Notes: generated by a model not told the origin, from the sequence alone. Shown: positions 8,407 to 17,284, counted from the first letter of the stretch. The stretch: DNA of 46,062 bases from Candidatus Woesearchaeota archaeon (GCA_016179955.1 JACPCD010000016.1:24206-70267); one strand, 5' to 3'. Program-made: numbers and translations.

Positions 8407-10068
8407 ATGACTTTATACGAATTGATCAAGAACCACCAGCACCGCCAGCGATTGGAAGAAATCCTCAGCGTCTTTGCCGAGCAGGAATTCGGCTACCTCA
8501 TCTCCAAGATAAAACTCCATCACCATCTGCCATTTACCAAAAGGCTAAGGGCACGCATTGCCTTGGAAAAAAAGACTGATATGCCGGTGCGGCTGCGCCA
8601 GGCGTTTGAACAGTTGGGGCCTACGTTCATCAAATTCGGGCAACTCTTGTCGTTACGGCCAGATTTAGTTCCGCCAGCGTACGTTGCTGAGTTCGAGAAG
8701 ATGCAGGATCATGTTCCGGAATTCCCATTTGCCCAGGCCCAAGAGATCATTGAAAAGGAATGCCACCAGCCTTTACATAAAATCTTTACTTCATTTTCCA
8801 AGACGCCGATTGCCTCTGCGTCAATGGCCCAGGTCTACAAAGCAAAGCTTGGAAACAAGATAGTAGCAGTGAAAGTACAGCGGCCGAACATTAAGGCCAT
8901 TATCAACACCGATATAGAGTTAATGTATAAAATAGCCGACTTGCTGGAGTATCACATTCCAGACCTGAAAGAGTACCATCTCAAATCCATCGTCCATGAA
9001 TTTGAGAGATGGACCATCAAAGAACTGAACTTCCGCATTGAAGCGCACTATGCCCAGAAAATTGCCCGGAACTTTAAAGGCAGCGCCATCCTTAAAATTC
9101 CGGAAGTCTACCCTGCTTTAAGCACTGATAAAGTAATGGTGATGGAATACATTGAAGGCATCCCGTTACATGATATCGCTCAACTTCAGAAAAATAATAT
9201 CAACTTGAAGAGAATCTTCCGCCAGGGCTATGAAATTTTTATCAAGCAATTCTTCATTGACGGCGTGTTCCATGCCGATCCTCACCCCGGCAACATTCTG
9301 ATCCTGAAGAACGGGAAAATTGCGCTGATAGATTTTGGCATCGTGGGCTATTTTGACCGGAAATTGCAAGAACAAACGTTAGATTTAGTGCGGGCCATCG
9401 TCAGCACAGATTACGAAGCTGCTACGGCCGTAATCCTCAAGATGAGTTCGGCAGAAGACGTCGATCGGAAGGCTTTCGAAGCCGATATCAAGCAAGTATT
9501 TGAACAGCTGCAATACACGTCCGTGCAGGATATCCAGCTCAGCCAGACCCTGCGGGATCTTACTACTATTATCAACAAGCACCACCTGAGCATTCCCCTG
9601 GAATTCGTGCTGTTTGAGAAAACCATTATCACGCTGGAAGGAACCGCCTTGAGGTACCAGCCAGAATTTAATTTCCTACGTGAAACTAAAACCATCTTAG
9701 ACAAATTACTGGATCGGGCCTATTTTGCCGCTCAAGCTATCCATAAGACCAAACATAAATTATCGGAATACAAGGAGTTGCTGGAAAATTTCCCGGAGAC
9801 GGCAACGGAGATCTTAGAGAAAGCACGGAAATTTAAGGTTAATATTGAAATCGATGATGCTGAAGTCCGCGGCCTTACCCAGGAGATTGAGCGCTCGTCG
9901 GGGAATTTGGCATTAGGGATCATTATTGCGGCCCTGATTATGGGGTCCGCTACCATCATGCAAATCTCCTATACTTCCTACGTGCCCATTATGGGGTTTA
10001 CGCTCGCCAGCATGTTATCATTATGGCTGATCCATCGCACCATTTTCAAGCAAATATACCTGAGGTGA
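8407..10068 (+). CDS. UbiB/ABC1 (ADCK) family atypical kinase
   Basis: Atypical protein-kinase-like ATPase, linked in other organisms to isoprenoid-quinone and lipid homeostasis. Family marks: KFGQLLSLRPDLVP (KxGQ motif, about residues 78-91), alanine-rich nucleotide loop ASASMAQVYKA, VAVKVQRP, HADPHPGNIL and ALIDFG. The C-terminus carries two TM helices (~500-550). Length 553 is normal. A GAGG site lies 6 nt before the ATG; a TATA-like CTTTAAAAAAC (8362-8372) starts just outside the MITE, so this promoter may have been reshaped by the insertion. It is followed after 6 nt by a phasin-like gene, a recurrent pairing. Confidence 0.93.
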   Translation: MTLYELIKNHQHRQRLEEILSVFAEQEFGYLISKIKLHHHLPFTKRLRARIALEKKTDMPVRLRQAFEQLGPTFIKFGQLLSLRPDLVPPAYVAEFEKMQDHVPEFPFAQAQEIIEKECHQPLHKIFTSFSKTPIASASMAQVYKAKLGNKIVAVKVQRPNIKAIINTDIELMYKIADLLEYHIPDLKEYHLKSIVHEFERWTIKELNFRIEAHYAQKIARNFKGSAILKIPEVYPALSTDKVMVMEYIEGIPLHDIAQLQKNNINLKRIFRQGYEIFIKQFFIDGVFHADPHPGNILILKNGKIALIDFGIVGYFDRKLQEQTLDLVRAIVSTDYEAATAVILKMSSAEDVDRKAFEADIKQVFEQLQYTSVQDIQLSQTLRDLTTIINKHHLSIPLEFVLFEKTIITLEGTALRYQPEFNFLRETKTILDKLLDRAYFAAQAIHKTKHKLSEYKELLENFPETATEILEKARKFKVNIEIDDAEVRGLTQEIERSSGNLALGIIIAALIMGSATIMQISYTSYVPIMGFTLASMLSLWLIHRTIFKQIYLR

Positions 10069-10074
10069 ACAAAG

Positions 10075-10320
10075 ATGAATTACAAAAAAATAGTACGGCA
10101 GGGAGCATTGTTAGGGTTAGGAGTGGCAGCTTATGCCAAAGAAGAAGCAGAGAAATTAGGCCGAGAACTGCTGAAAGGCGGACACGTGAACAGCAACGAA
10201 GGCAAGAAATTAGTCCGGGCCATCTATAAAGAAGCAGATACTTCTCGCAGGAACATTACCAACGCGGTAGAGAAAGAACTGAAGCGGTTGGTGAACACCA
10301 GTAAAGGAAAGAAGCGGTAA
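10075..10320 (+). CDS. Phasin-like small helical protein
   Basis: 81 residues: a short hydrophobic start (GALLGLGVAAYA), then amphipathic charged helices. It resembles the PhaF/phasin-like proteins commonly found next to UbiB/ABC1 kinases. Starts 6 nt after the kinase stop, so it is co-transcribed. A role as kinase partner or membrane-surface protein is inferred from the pairing only. Confidence 0.7.
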   Translation: MNYKKIVRQGALLGLGVAAYAKEEAEKLGRELLKGGHVNSNEGKKLVRAIYKEADTSRRNITNAVEKELKRLVNTSKGKKR

Positions 10321-10342
10321 AAAAGCTCAGTGTCGAACGGGC

Positions 10343-10531
10343 TTATTGCTCTTTTTTCTTCAGCCGGGTCATGTAGCCCGCGACGATATTCCGTAGTTTC
10401 TTGCTGGAGATGCTGGCATAACTATTCGTCAGCTGCTTGTTCTGAGAGAAATCGGTGGCGAACTTATCGCCGTGCTTTTTCAGCAGCTCTTTGGTCTTGC
10501 GCTTGATTAAGGTGGTTTTAATTCGGCCCAT
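10343..10531 (-). CDS. Ribosomal protein eS17
   Basis: Small-subunit protein shared by archaea and eukaryotes. The sequence GRIKTTLIKRKTKELLKKHG and the later ISSKKLRNIVAGYMTRLKKK match the family from end to end; 62 residues is the usual archaeal size. TATA (coding strand TTTATAAAAA, about 10553-10562) is ~27 nt upstream. It is a single-gene unit between the UbiB operon and a divergent winged-helix gene. Confidence 0.93.
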   Translation of the reverse strand: MGRIKTTLIKRKTKELLKKHGDKFATDFSQNKQLTNSYASISSKKLRNIVAGYMTRLKKKEQ

Positions 10532-10654
10532 TATAGCCTATGGGAAGGGGGTCTTTTTATAAACATTTTGGTTCAGGACCAGTTCCCGCTACCCCCAGTC
10601 TCCCCAGTATACCTTTTCGTAATATTTATATAGTAATCTCCACTTTAATGATAT

Positions 10655-11053
10655 ATGGTTATCCTCGTAGACCAGTTCAATCTGCCGGACGATATTTACA
10701 AAGTCATCTTCGCCACCGAACAGCAGGAGGTGGTAGGGAAGATGCTGACGGAATACATGTGGAAGAACGGCGGAGAGATTGGCAAGACCGAGATGAGCTT
10801 ATTTGCCACGGCCCTGCATGAAGGAAAAGCTGTCATTAAAGAAAAAGGCAAATCGCCGCTGGACAAAGAGACCAGGATTTCGTACAACAAGCGACAGTTT
10901 TACGATAGAATCCTTACGCCGATGCGCGGGATGGGGTTGATTGATTACGATTTATATAAGAAAACCTATAAGATTTCTGATCGGTTCAATAAGCTGATGA
11001 TCAGGATAGGGTTGATGTGGCTGAGGGAAGTGGAGAAAGGAAAGAGGAAGTAA
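10655..11053 (+). CDS. Winged-helix-like protein of unknown function
   Basis: 132 residues. The middle (EIGKTEMSLFATALHEGKAV ... ISYNKRQFYDRILTPMRGMG) looks like a helix-turn-helix followed by a wing, ending in a basic tail. No named family recognised; DNA or RNA binding is inference. A strong TATA (ATTTATATAG, 10623-10632) 27 nt upstream predicts a leaderless transcript. Confidence 0.7.
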   Translation: MVILVDQFNLPDDIYKVIFATEQQEVVGKMLTEYMWKNGGEIGKTEMSLFATALHEGKAVIKEKGKSPLDKETRISYNKRQFYDRILTPMRGMGLIDYDLYKKTYKISDRFNKLMIRIGLMWLREVEKGKRK

Positions 11054-11074
11054 AAAGTCTAAGAACTATATCCA

Positions 11075-11341
11075 TTATTTCTTCAGATAGTCAAGTTCTT
11101 CCAATAACCTTTGATACATTTTGAGATACCCAGTGCATTTATTGAGAAGCAGTTGTATCTCCTCTCCATTGCTCAATAAGGAACCAAGATCTTCCGGATT
11201 CCTGATCAAAAGCGTCTGGCAGGACTCTAGATGATGTGTCATCTGACAATATGCTTCGTGAAGATCATTCACGAGGGAGGAAATTTCCTGTTCTTTCTCG
11301 TTTATCCTTTCCGGATTTGTTTTCCTGGTGAATAGGCCCAT
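11075..11341 (-). CDS. Small helical protein downstream of metK
   Basis: 88 residues, strongly alpha-helical and probably a coiled coil (NEKEQEISSLVNDLHEAYCQ, later LLNKCTGYLKMYQRLLEEL). Family not recognised. It begins 34 nt after the metK stop on the same strand with no clear TATA between them, so it is probably read from the metK transcript. Confidence 0.65.
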   Translation of the reverse strand: MGLFTRKTNPERINEKEQEISSLVNDLHEAYCQMTHHLESCQTLLIRNPEDLGSLLSNGEEIQLLLNKCTGYLKMYQRLLEELDYLKK

Positions 11342-11375
11342 AAGTTACAATCAGTTAAGAAGCAAGCACGTAAAA

Positions 11376-12563
11376 CTACCTCCTCACTTCCACCACCAGC
11401 CCATTGGCTTGCTGCTTCAACAATTCCACTTTGTCGGTTCTCTCCCACGTAAAATCTGGATCATTGCGGCCAAAATGGCCATACGCTGCAGTCTTACGGT
11501 AAATTGGCCGACGCAACTGCAATTGCTCAATGATGGCTTTAGGACGGAAATCAAAATTTGTACGGACGAGGTCCACGATTTTCTCATCGGCAACTTTACC
11601 AGTGCCAAAGGTATTGACTAAAATGCTGACAGGCTGGGCAACGCCAATGGCATAGGCTACTTGAATCTCGCATTTTGCCGCGAGTCCGGCAGCGACGATG
11701 TTCTTGGCGACATATCTGCCATAATAACAGGCGGAGCGGTCTACTTTACTGGGATCTTTCCCGGAAAAGGCACCGCCGCCATGTCTCCCTTGGCCTCCAT
11801 AGGTATCAACGATAATCTTACGGCCAGTTACTCCCGCATCGCCTACGGGACCGCCAATCACGAACTTCCCGGTAGGGTTAATGAAATATTTGGTCTCGCC
11901 ATCAATCCACTCTTGGCAAATGGGCTTGATTATTTTTTCCACGATGTCCCGGCGAATGGTTTCTAAATTAACGTCTGGATGATGCTGGGTAGAAATAATG
12001 ACCGTATCCACGCGCTTCGGCCGGCCATTTTCATACTGAACGGTTACCTGGGACTTCCCATCTGGACGTAGATACCATATTTCCCCCCGCTTTCTCGCGG
12101 AGGCCAACCGTTGCGTTAACTTATGCGCTAAGATGATGGGCAAAGGCATGTATTCCGGCGTTTCATTGGTGGCGTAGCCAAACATCAATCCTTGATCACC
12201 GGCTCCCTGCTCCTGATAGAGGCCTTCGCCTTCATTGACGCCTTGGGCAATGTCGGGAGATTGCCCGGAAAGAGCAACCAATACGCCGCAGGTGGAGCCT
12301 TCAAACCCATAGTCCGGCTTGTCATATCCAATCTCTAAGATTGTTTCCCGGGCAATTTTCTGAACATCAACATACGTAGACGTAGTTACTTCCCCCGCCA
12401 CGACCACAAAGCCCGTCTTGGTCAAACATTCGATGGCCACCCGGGCGGTGGGATCCTCTTTAATAATGGCATCCAGTATCGCATCGGCAATCTGGTCGCA
12501 TATCTTGTCGGGGTGCCCTTCCGTTACACTTTCGCTGGTAAACAAATAATTTCCGTCGCTCAT
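11376..12563 (-). CDS. metK: S-adenosylmethionine synthetase, bacterial-type MetK
   Basis: Makes S-adenosylmethionine from methionine and ATP. Bacterial/eukaryotic MAT signatures: [20 protein letters not shown] at the N-terminus, [15 protein letters not shown], the glycine-rich loop [16 protein letters not shown] and [16 protein letters not shown] at the end. Length 395 is normal. Most archaea use the unrelated-looking MAT family (COG1812), so this is a bacterial-type gene in an archaeal genome, presumably an old transfer. The start is preceded by a GAGGT site; a weak TATA-like AACATAAAAC lies further upstream. Confidence 0.96.
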   Translation of the reverse strand: MSDGNYLFTSESVTEGHPDKICDQIADAILDAIIKEDPTARVAIECLTKTGFVVVAGEVTTSTYVDVQKIARETILEIGYDKPDYGFEGSTCGVLVALSGQSPDIAQGVNEGEGLYQEQGAGDQGLMFGYATNETPEYMPLPIILAHKLTQRLASARKRGEIWYLRPDGKSQVTVQYENGRPKRVDTVIISTQHHPDVNLETIRRDIVEKIIKPICQEWIDGETKYFINPTGKFVIGGPVGDAGVTGRKIIVDTYGGQGRHGGGAFSGKDPSKVDRSACYYGRYVAKNIVAAGLAAKCEIQVAYAIGVAQPVSILVNTFGTGKVADEKIVDLVRTNFDFRPKAIIEQLQLRRPIYRKTAAYGHFGRNDPDFTWERTDKVELLKQQANGLVVEVRR

Positions 12564-12611
12564 TTTTTTGTACCTCTCTTGTATTTTTTCTCTCGTAGTT
12601 TTATGTTCAAA

Positions 12612-12869
12612 TTAATCGTAGATTGGAATCACTGTTCTTTGACCTGGAGGCGGGGAAGTCCTAAAGTACAATGGAAATTCGTGCCGTACTTTTTGGTATC
12701 CTTCCGCAAGCAGCGCATCGTCTGGATGCTCGGCATAGACTTCTTCAAGTACTCCAATGACATAATCCAGCCGAGCTGAACCACTCAATCCCTCAAAGAT
12801 TCCCTGATCAAGGCGTGGTGCAACCAAAGGGTGCTGCAATACATCAGAAACCAAACCACTGTTCGTCAT
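12612..12869 (-). CDS. Hypothetical protein (85 aa)
   Basis: Not recognised. A single-helix-rich sequence beginning MTNSGLVSDVLQHPLVAPRL, with YVIGVLEEVYAEHPDDALLA in the middle and a basic/proline C-terminus. The frame extends to 12911, but the TATA (coding strand CTTTATATACC, 12889-12899) is centred 25 nt before the ATG at 12869, so the shorter form is preferred. It is divergent from the XRE-CBS regulator, with a palindrome between them. Confidence 0.6.
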   Translation of the reverse strand: MTNSGLVSDVLQHPLVAPRLDQGIFEGLSGSARLDYVIGVLEEVYAEHPDDALLAEGYQKVRHEFPLYFRTSPPPGQRTVIPIYD

Positions 12870-12912
12870 GGACCTACCAAATGGCGGGAGGTATATAAAG
12901 AATCTTGACAAT

Positions 12913-12932
12913 AATATTCCAATAAGAATATT
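12913..12932. promoter_or_regulatory. Candidate operator palindrome upstream of the XRE-CBS regulator
   Basis: AATATTC-CAATAA-GAATATT: perfect 7-bp arms around a 6-nt spacer, between the divergent 85-aa gene and the XRE-CBS regulator. Dyad size suits an XRE dimer; autoregulation is inferred. Confidence 0.4.
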
Positions 12933-13007
12933 TGTACCACAAAATATTAATAGGAGTTATTTATTACAGGGGGTATTCGGCGGATTAATAGTACCGCTGG
13001 GGGAACC

Positions 13008-13562
13008 ATGGGCATCCATTCATTAACCGACATCAAGAGCCTGCGCAAAAAGTACCATCTGAACCAGAAAGAGCTGGCGCAGCGAGCCAATGTTTCCCAG
13101 AGCTTAATTGCCAAGATTGAAGCGGGAATGGTTGATCCTTCGTTTACCAAAGCCCAGCAGATCTTTGAGGTGCTTCACCACCTGCGGGAAAAGGAAGAGT
13201 TAAAAGCCAGGGAAGTGATGCGGACTAAAGTCCTGTTTGCCCAGGGCAGCGATGCTCTTCGAGAGGTCATCAAAACTATGAAAAGTAAAGGGATATCACA
13301 GATGCCGGTGCTGATGAATGAAAAGGTTGCGGGATTGATTACGGAAGGAACAATTCTGAGGCATCTGGCAGAAAATCCAGAGAAGATCAAGAGATTAAAA
13401 GTGGGGGAGGTGATGGAAGAAACCCCCCCCATCGTCACGGTGAAGACCGGGATGAGGGTATTATTAGAACTGCTCCGAGAGCATCCCATTATCCTGGTAG
13501 CAGAGCGGGGAGAAATCAAAGGCTTGATATCAAAAACGGATTTGCTAGGAAGGGTGGAATAA
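13008..13562 (+). CDS. XRE-type HTH regulator with two CBS domains
   Basis: Archaeal transcriptional regulator fusing an N-terminal XRE/Cro HTH (LRKKYHLNQKELAQRANVSQ, ending SLIAKIEAG, residues ~12-40) to a CBS pair (AREVMRTKVLFAQGSDALRE ... VGEVMEETPPIVTVKTG...). CBS pairs usually sense adenosyl nucleotides; the nearby metK makes a SAM-related ligand conceivable but unproven. 184 residues, typical. The ATG at 13008 has a GGGGGA-like site just before it. A 7-bp-arm palindrome lies about 80 nt upstream. Confidence 0.9.
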   Translation: MGIHSLTDIKSLRKKYHLNQKELAQRANVSQSLIAKIEAGMVDPSFTKAQQIFEVLHHLREKEELKAREVMRTKVLFAQGSDALREVIKTMKSKGISQMPVLMNEKVAGLITEGTILRHLAENPEKIKRLKVGEVMEETPPIVTVKTGMRVLLELLREHPIILVAERGEIKGLISKTDLLGRVE

Positions 13563-13608
13563 AAATTTAAAACACTAAAAAATAATATATTCTTTAAAAT
13601 GAATCAAC

Positions 13609-14472
13609 TCACTCTTTACTCGCCTGGAACGCCAGAATATCTTTAGTGCTGAGCTTCTTGCCTTTCTTCAATTTTTCCTGCACTTCCGCTTTCTTCTGCT
13701 CGACGATATGCTGGAAACTCTGGCCTTCGTCCTCTTTAAACTTCTTCGCCAACTCATTCACTCTCTTCAAAAGCTCTTCCCCTTTCTTTCGCAGCGCTTC
13801 ACACTGCTGCTTCAGACCAAGATACTTCTCTCGCAGCGGCTTTTCCTCCGCACGGGCTTTCTTCAGCTGCTCGTACAACCCCTTTAATTCCTCATGCTTC
13901 TGCTGGGATTGCTGCGCGATGGCTTGAAGGTTCCGGTGCGTTTCCTCCGCGGCCTGCCGCGTATGGGAAAACTCTGCTGAAAGCGCCGAAGATTCTTTCC
14001 ACAGCCGATCCAGCTGCTCGATTTTTTTATATTGAACCTTAAGCTCTTTAATGCGCTTGGTAAGCTTCTGCTCCTCTGAGAAAGGCATCACTTCCGTTTC
14101 GATGGCCCGCTCCATGGCCGCAATCTGGGCCTTGAGGCGCGCGGGATTTTCAGGCCGTGCCATCTTGTGGGTTATTTCTTCTTTTTGCTGTGCGACTTGT
14201 TTCTTTTCACCGGCTTTTTCTTTCACTGCCTGATTCAGCTTTTCCCGCTCACCCTTCAGCGATTTGACCTGGGTAGTAAATGTATCCCGTTCTTCTTTAC
14301 ATTTCTTGATGGTCTCAATAAGCTGGTGCAAGCTGCTTTGAAATTCCTTCAGCTGCTGATAGGCTTTTTCTTTGTCAATAGAAAGAGCTGTAAACTGAGA
14401 ACGGAGCACGGACAAGTCTTTCTTTCCCTGCTGGAATTCCGCTCGTGATTCTTTTGATTCCGTGTCGTCCAT
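13609..14472 (-). CDS. Coiled-coil protein (COG1340-like)
   Basis: 287 residues of nearly continuous coiled coil, with heptads from the start (FQQGKKDLSVLRSQFTALS) to a C-terminal motif KKLSTKDILAFQASKE. This matches the archaeal uncharacterised coiled-coil family COG1340. Located 56 nt downstream of P1 in the uL1-uL10-P1 operon, which suggests a ribosome- or translation-linked role, but this is only positional inference. Confidence 0.75.
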   Translation of the reverse strand: MDDTESKESRAEFQQGKKDLSVLRSQFTALSIDKEKAYQQLKEFQSSLHQLIETIKKCKEERDTFTTQVKSLKGEREKLNQAVKEKAGEKKQVAQQKEEITHKMARPENPARLKAQIAAMERAIETEVMPFSEEQKLTKRIKELKVQYKKIEQLDRLWKESSALSAEFSHTRQAAEETHRNLQAIAQQSQQKHEELKGLYEQLKKARAEEKPLREKYLGLKQQCEALRKKGEELLKRVNELAKKFKEDEGQSFQHIVEQKKAEVQEKLKKGKKLSTKDILAFQASKE

Positions 14473-14528
14473 GCTGTCCCTACAGAAAAATAAAAGAAGA
14501 AAAAATAAAAAACAATCAACACCGGGCC

Positions 14529-14846
14529 TTATCCGAACAGGGCCCCCAGGCCAGCGGCGGCAGCTTCTTCTGCTTTCTTCTCATCTTCTTTTGATTTTTC
14601 TTCCTTCTTCTTGCCTTCCTCAGCAGCTTTCGGCGGCGCAGCGGCTGGAGCAGCTGCTACGGGTGCAGCGACGGCAGCTTTCTTGATAGCGTCGTCAATA
14701 TTGACGCCATGAAGAGCTGCCACTAAAGCTTTTACTCTCGCTTCATCGACAGCAACCCCGGCAGCCGTAAGCACTTTTTTCACGGCATCTTCGGTGATCT
14801 GTTTCCCTGCTTTGTGAAGCAACATTGCACTGTAGACGTATTCCAT
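14529..14846 (-). CDS. Ribosomal protein P1 (archaeal L12)
   Basis: Acidic stalk protein recruiting translation factors. N-terminal helical dimerisation domain ([20 protein letters not shown]), an Ala/Pro hinge, a Lys/Glu-rich segment, and the conserved C-terminal factor-binding tail GLGALFG. 105 residues. A GGAGG site lies before the ATG, 20 nt after the uL10 stop. Confidence 0.97.
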   Translation of the reverse strand: MEYVYSAMLLHKAGKQITEDAVKKVLTAAGVAVDEARVKALVAALHGVNIDDAIKKAAVAAPVAAAPAAAPPKAAEEGKKKEEKSKEDEKKAEEAAAAGLGALFG

Positions 14847-14866
14847 GGTTTATACCTCCGTTAATC

Positions 14867-15943
14867 TTATTTTGTACCTCGTAGCGTGCCTTCTTTCTGC
14901 ATTTTTGCTAGGAGGTGCTGAGCTTCATCTCCGGTAACGGTTCCTTGTTTGGGGTGAGATTTTGAATGAGGATCATGTTCCACATAGGCATGCACGTCTT
15001 TGAGCGGTGACGGAAGATCTTTATGGGAGGAGGAAGCAGAAGTGCTTAGTGGTGGAGCTGTTGAAGAGACTAGCTCGGGTGGATGAACTGGCTTATCGGG
15101 AATTTCCAGGTGAGCTTCTTCTTGTAATGATAACGCTTGAGATTCCGCTTTCGCTAAAACTTCCCCGGCAGTAAGATCAGTTAAAATATCCTGCTCTAAC
15201 GCCAATGCTTTAGCGTCGCGGAAGGCCTTTTGCAGCAGCATTTCGGTGGTATCGGCAGTACAATAGGCTGCCTCTACCGCCAGGTTGATAGCCCATTGAG
15301 CCGCCAGGATAAAGTTATTCTCATACTCTGCTTCGTCAATGTGCAGCTGTTTCGCGCCAAAGATAAACCCATTTTCCCACACCACCACCAGGTCCAAGCC
15401 AATTTCCATTGGCCGGATGTCCAGCCGCTTCAACGTTTCGGCTACTTTCTCGGAGATCACCTGGCCTTCTTTGACAATAATGGCATCCTGCAAAATAGCA
15501 AGTTTACCCTGGTCAACTTTGGTTTTGATCCCCACTGCCGCAAGTTCTGAAATAATCGGCCCCGGCGCAAAACTCGTTGGCCCAGCTTTTACCATTATAT
15601 CTTTGGGCGCAGTTTGTCCTGCCTTTGCCGGCGCCTCTGACTTATTTTTTTGGATGATGGAATATAACGTAAAGGGATTGTCCTGGCTGAAAAGCAAGGC
15701 GGGCATGCCCTTAAGCTGCTCCGCTAACTGCTGGATATTTTTTTTGGTGGACTGCTGCAGGGCCCGCTGCAATAATCTTTTCCGGGCCATGACGATGGTA
15801 ACTTTTTTTGCCCGCAAAGTAGTACGCATAGTCTGCAGCTGCGGCGCCGGCAGGTTCTGCATGTTCACCAAGCCCACAATGGGGGAGCGTTCTATTTCCT
15901 GTACCAACTGTTGTACAAACTGTTTCTTGGTTTCGCTGACCAT
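14867..15943 (-). CDS. Ribosomal protein uL10 (P0), with atypical C-terminus
   Basis: Stalk base protein binding 23S rRNA and P1 dimers. The N-terminal rRNA-binding domain (FVQQLVQEIERSPIVGLVNM; MRTTLRAKKVTIVMARKRLL), the domain II insertion (PTSFAPGPIISEL) and P1-binding helices are present. Length 358. The usual C-terminal copy of the GLGALF-type factor-binding tail is absent; instead the protein ends in DEAQHLLAKMQKEGTLRGTK after a Ser/Pro-rich linker. It starts 2 nt after the uL1 stop. Confidence 0.96.
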   Translation of the reverse strand: MVSETKKQFVQQLVQEIERSPIVGLVNMQNLPAPQLQTMRTTLRAKKVTIVMARKRLLQRALQQSTKKNIQQLAEQLKGMPALLFSQDNPFTLYSIIQKNKSEAPAKAGQTAPKDIMVKAGPTSFAPGPIISELAAVGIKTKVDQGKLAILQDAIIVKEGQVISEKVAETLKRLDIRPMEIGLDLVVVWENGFIFGAKQLHIDEAEYENNFILAAQWAINLAVEAAYCTADTTEMLLQKAFRDAKALALEQDILTDLTAGEVLAKAESQALSLQEEAHLEIPDKPVHPPELVSSTAPPLSTSASSSHKDLPSPLKDVHAYVEHDPHSKSHPKQGTVTGDEAQHLLAKMQKEGTLRGTK

Positions 15944-15945
15944 GG

Positions 15946-16584
15946 TTAGGATATCCTGACGGGCTTGCCCATCGTCAATTTGAGGCTGATGTTCTTGATA
16001 TTCTGTGATTCTTCCGGAAGCTGCTTTAGTGCAGTTTCATACACGGCGAGAATATTCTCGATTATCTGGTCTTCAGGCTGATCTTGTTTTCCGACCATGC
16101 ACTGCAGATTGGCCCCTTTCTTGGCCTGCAGCCGGACGGTTAACCGCAACTTTTTGGCGAGCGCTTCAAGATTGGCATTAGGGGGGACGACACAGCCTAA
16201 TTTAGGATTAGGCATTTTTCCCTTGACGCCTAACGATTTCCCGAAGGTTCCAGCTAATTTTCCCATAAGGTTAGCCTGGGCAATGAAATAATCATAACTT
16301 TCCGCCAACTGCTTGGCTTTCTTTTTGTCATAGGCTGCAAATTCAGATTCTTTAATCACCAGGTCGCAGAATTTAGTAGCTGCTTCCGATAATTCCTGAG
16401 CGACAAAAGCAGCGATTTTAATGGTTTTGCCTTTCGGATGGCGTAAGGTGACGAAGAAATCAACCGGACTGCTCTTGATGACGATATTCTTAAGATTGAT
16501 GATTAAATCGTAAGATTGGACAAACTTCTTCTGGGGCTGTTGTTTGAGTTCAGTTAATGCTTTCTGAATTTGTTCTTTATCCAT
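15946..16584 (-). CDS. Ribosomal protein uL1
   Basis: Large-subunit L1-stalk protein and, in archaea studied, translational repressor of its own operon. Family marks: the central GKMPNPKLGCVVPPNANLE segment and flanking alpha/beta domains; 212 residues is normal. Unlike most genes here it has a leader: TATA (CTTTATAAATA, 16640-16650), then ~30 nt of leader with a strong GGAGGAG site. A small CTAC/GTAG hairpin (16592-16606) just before that site could take part in feedback, which I cannot confirm. No uL11 gene precedes it. Confidence 0.97.
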   Translation of the reverse strand: MDKEQIQKALTELKQQPQKKFVQSYDLIINLKNIVIKSSPVDFFVTLRHPKGKTIKIAAFVAQELSEAATKFCDLVIKESEFAAYDKKKAKQLAESYDYFIAQANLMGKLAGTFGKSLGVKGKMPNPKLGCVVPPNANLEALAKKLRLTVRLQAKKGANLQCMVGKQDQPEDQIIENILAVYETALKQLPEESQNIKNISLKLTMGKPVRIS

Positions 16585-16667
16585 ACGCTCCTCCTACTGC
16601 AAGAGTAGTGCAAACGGTAGAAGCGTGGGAAGGGGGCGTATTTATAAAGATTTCGGGCAGGAAGACT

Positions 16668-16970
16668 TCATTCTTCAGGTTCTTTTTCTTTTCCCTCTTT
16701 AACATCTTTCGCCGCTTTCTTGAAAGCCTCGACTTGTTTCTCGCTTAAGGTGCGGTTGCGCAGGTAGAATTCCTTGATATTGCGCAGGAACTGGCTTTTT
16801 CGATAGATTTCATCCGAAAGATTGAGAAATTTATATTTGGCATCAGTTATTTCTTCGCTGATCCGCTTCATCTGGCAGTCTTCACATACCGGGAATTGGC
16901 GGAAGGACAGGATAACTGCCATATTCTTCTTGCATAAGGCGCACTTCTTTTTGAATTTCCGGCGGAACAT
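16668..16970 (-). CDS. Small zinc-ribbon protein (100 aa)
   Basis: Not a named family. The N-terminus is basic and carries two CxxC pairs (KCALCKKN and VCEDCQ, about residues 10-32), i.e. a zinc ribbon, followed by a helical region and an acidic/basic tail. An in-frame extension to 17027 exists, but a TATA-like CTTAATAAAC (coding strand) about 30 nt upstream supports the ATG at 16970. Single gene downstream of a regulator on the same strand. Confidence 0.65.
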   Translation of the reverse strand: MFRRKFKKKCALCKKNMAVILSFRQFPVCEDCQMKRISEEITDAKYKFLNLSDEIYRKSQFLRNIKEFYLRNRTLSEKQVEAFKKAAKDVKEGKEKEPEE

Positions 16971-17030
16971 AAGATTAAGGGTTTGAATGGTGTTTATTAA
17001 GGTTTGGGAGGAAAAAATATCTCCCACCCT

Positions 17031-17282
17031 CTAAATTTTCTTCAGAATTTCTTTTCCTTTACTAGTGACTTGGTATAATTTCCCTATCCTGTCTTTAGGA
17101 TTAAGACACTTTACCAAACTTTTCTGTTCAAGCTCTAATAAAGTTCTTCTTACATGGGTTCTATATAATCCGCTTCCTACATGAAGCTCTGCTTGAGACT
17201 TCTCTTTATCTATAAGAAGCCTAAGAATCTTCAATCTGTTCTTTGATCTTTTTACAAAGGCCACCCAATAGATATCCACCAT
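17031..17282 (-). CDS. Winged-helix transcriptional regulator (83 aa)
   Basis: Compact winged helix: KNRLKILRLLIDKEKSQAEL, the recognition segment GSGLYRTHVRRTLLELEQ, then a wing (RIGKLYQVTSKGKEIL). Similar in outline to archaeal MarR/ArsR-like regulators. It faces the membrane protein/lipoprotein pair divergently, and the space between them holds four GACCA boxes in two 11-nt-spaced pairs, likely its operators. Confidence 0.75.
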   Translation of the reverse strand: MVDIYWVAFVKRSKNRLKILRLLIDKEKSQAELHVGSGLYRTHVRRTLLELEQKSLVKCLNPKDRIGKLYQVTSKGKEILKKI

Positions 17283-17284
17283 GT

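Noticed and set aside
13646-14448. Plus-strand frames opposite the coiled-coil gene
   Set aside because: Low-complexity Phe/Ser-rich shadows of a Lys/Glu-rich coiled-coil gene on the other strand.
15230-15959. Plus-strand long open frame opposite uL10
   Set aside because: Antisense shadow; uL10 is clearly coding with conserved motifs and operon context.
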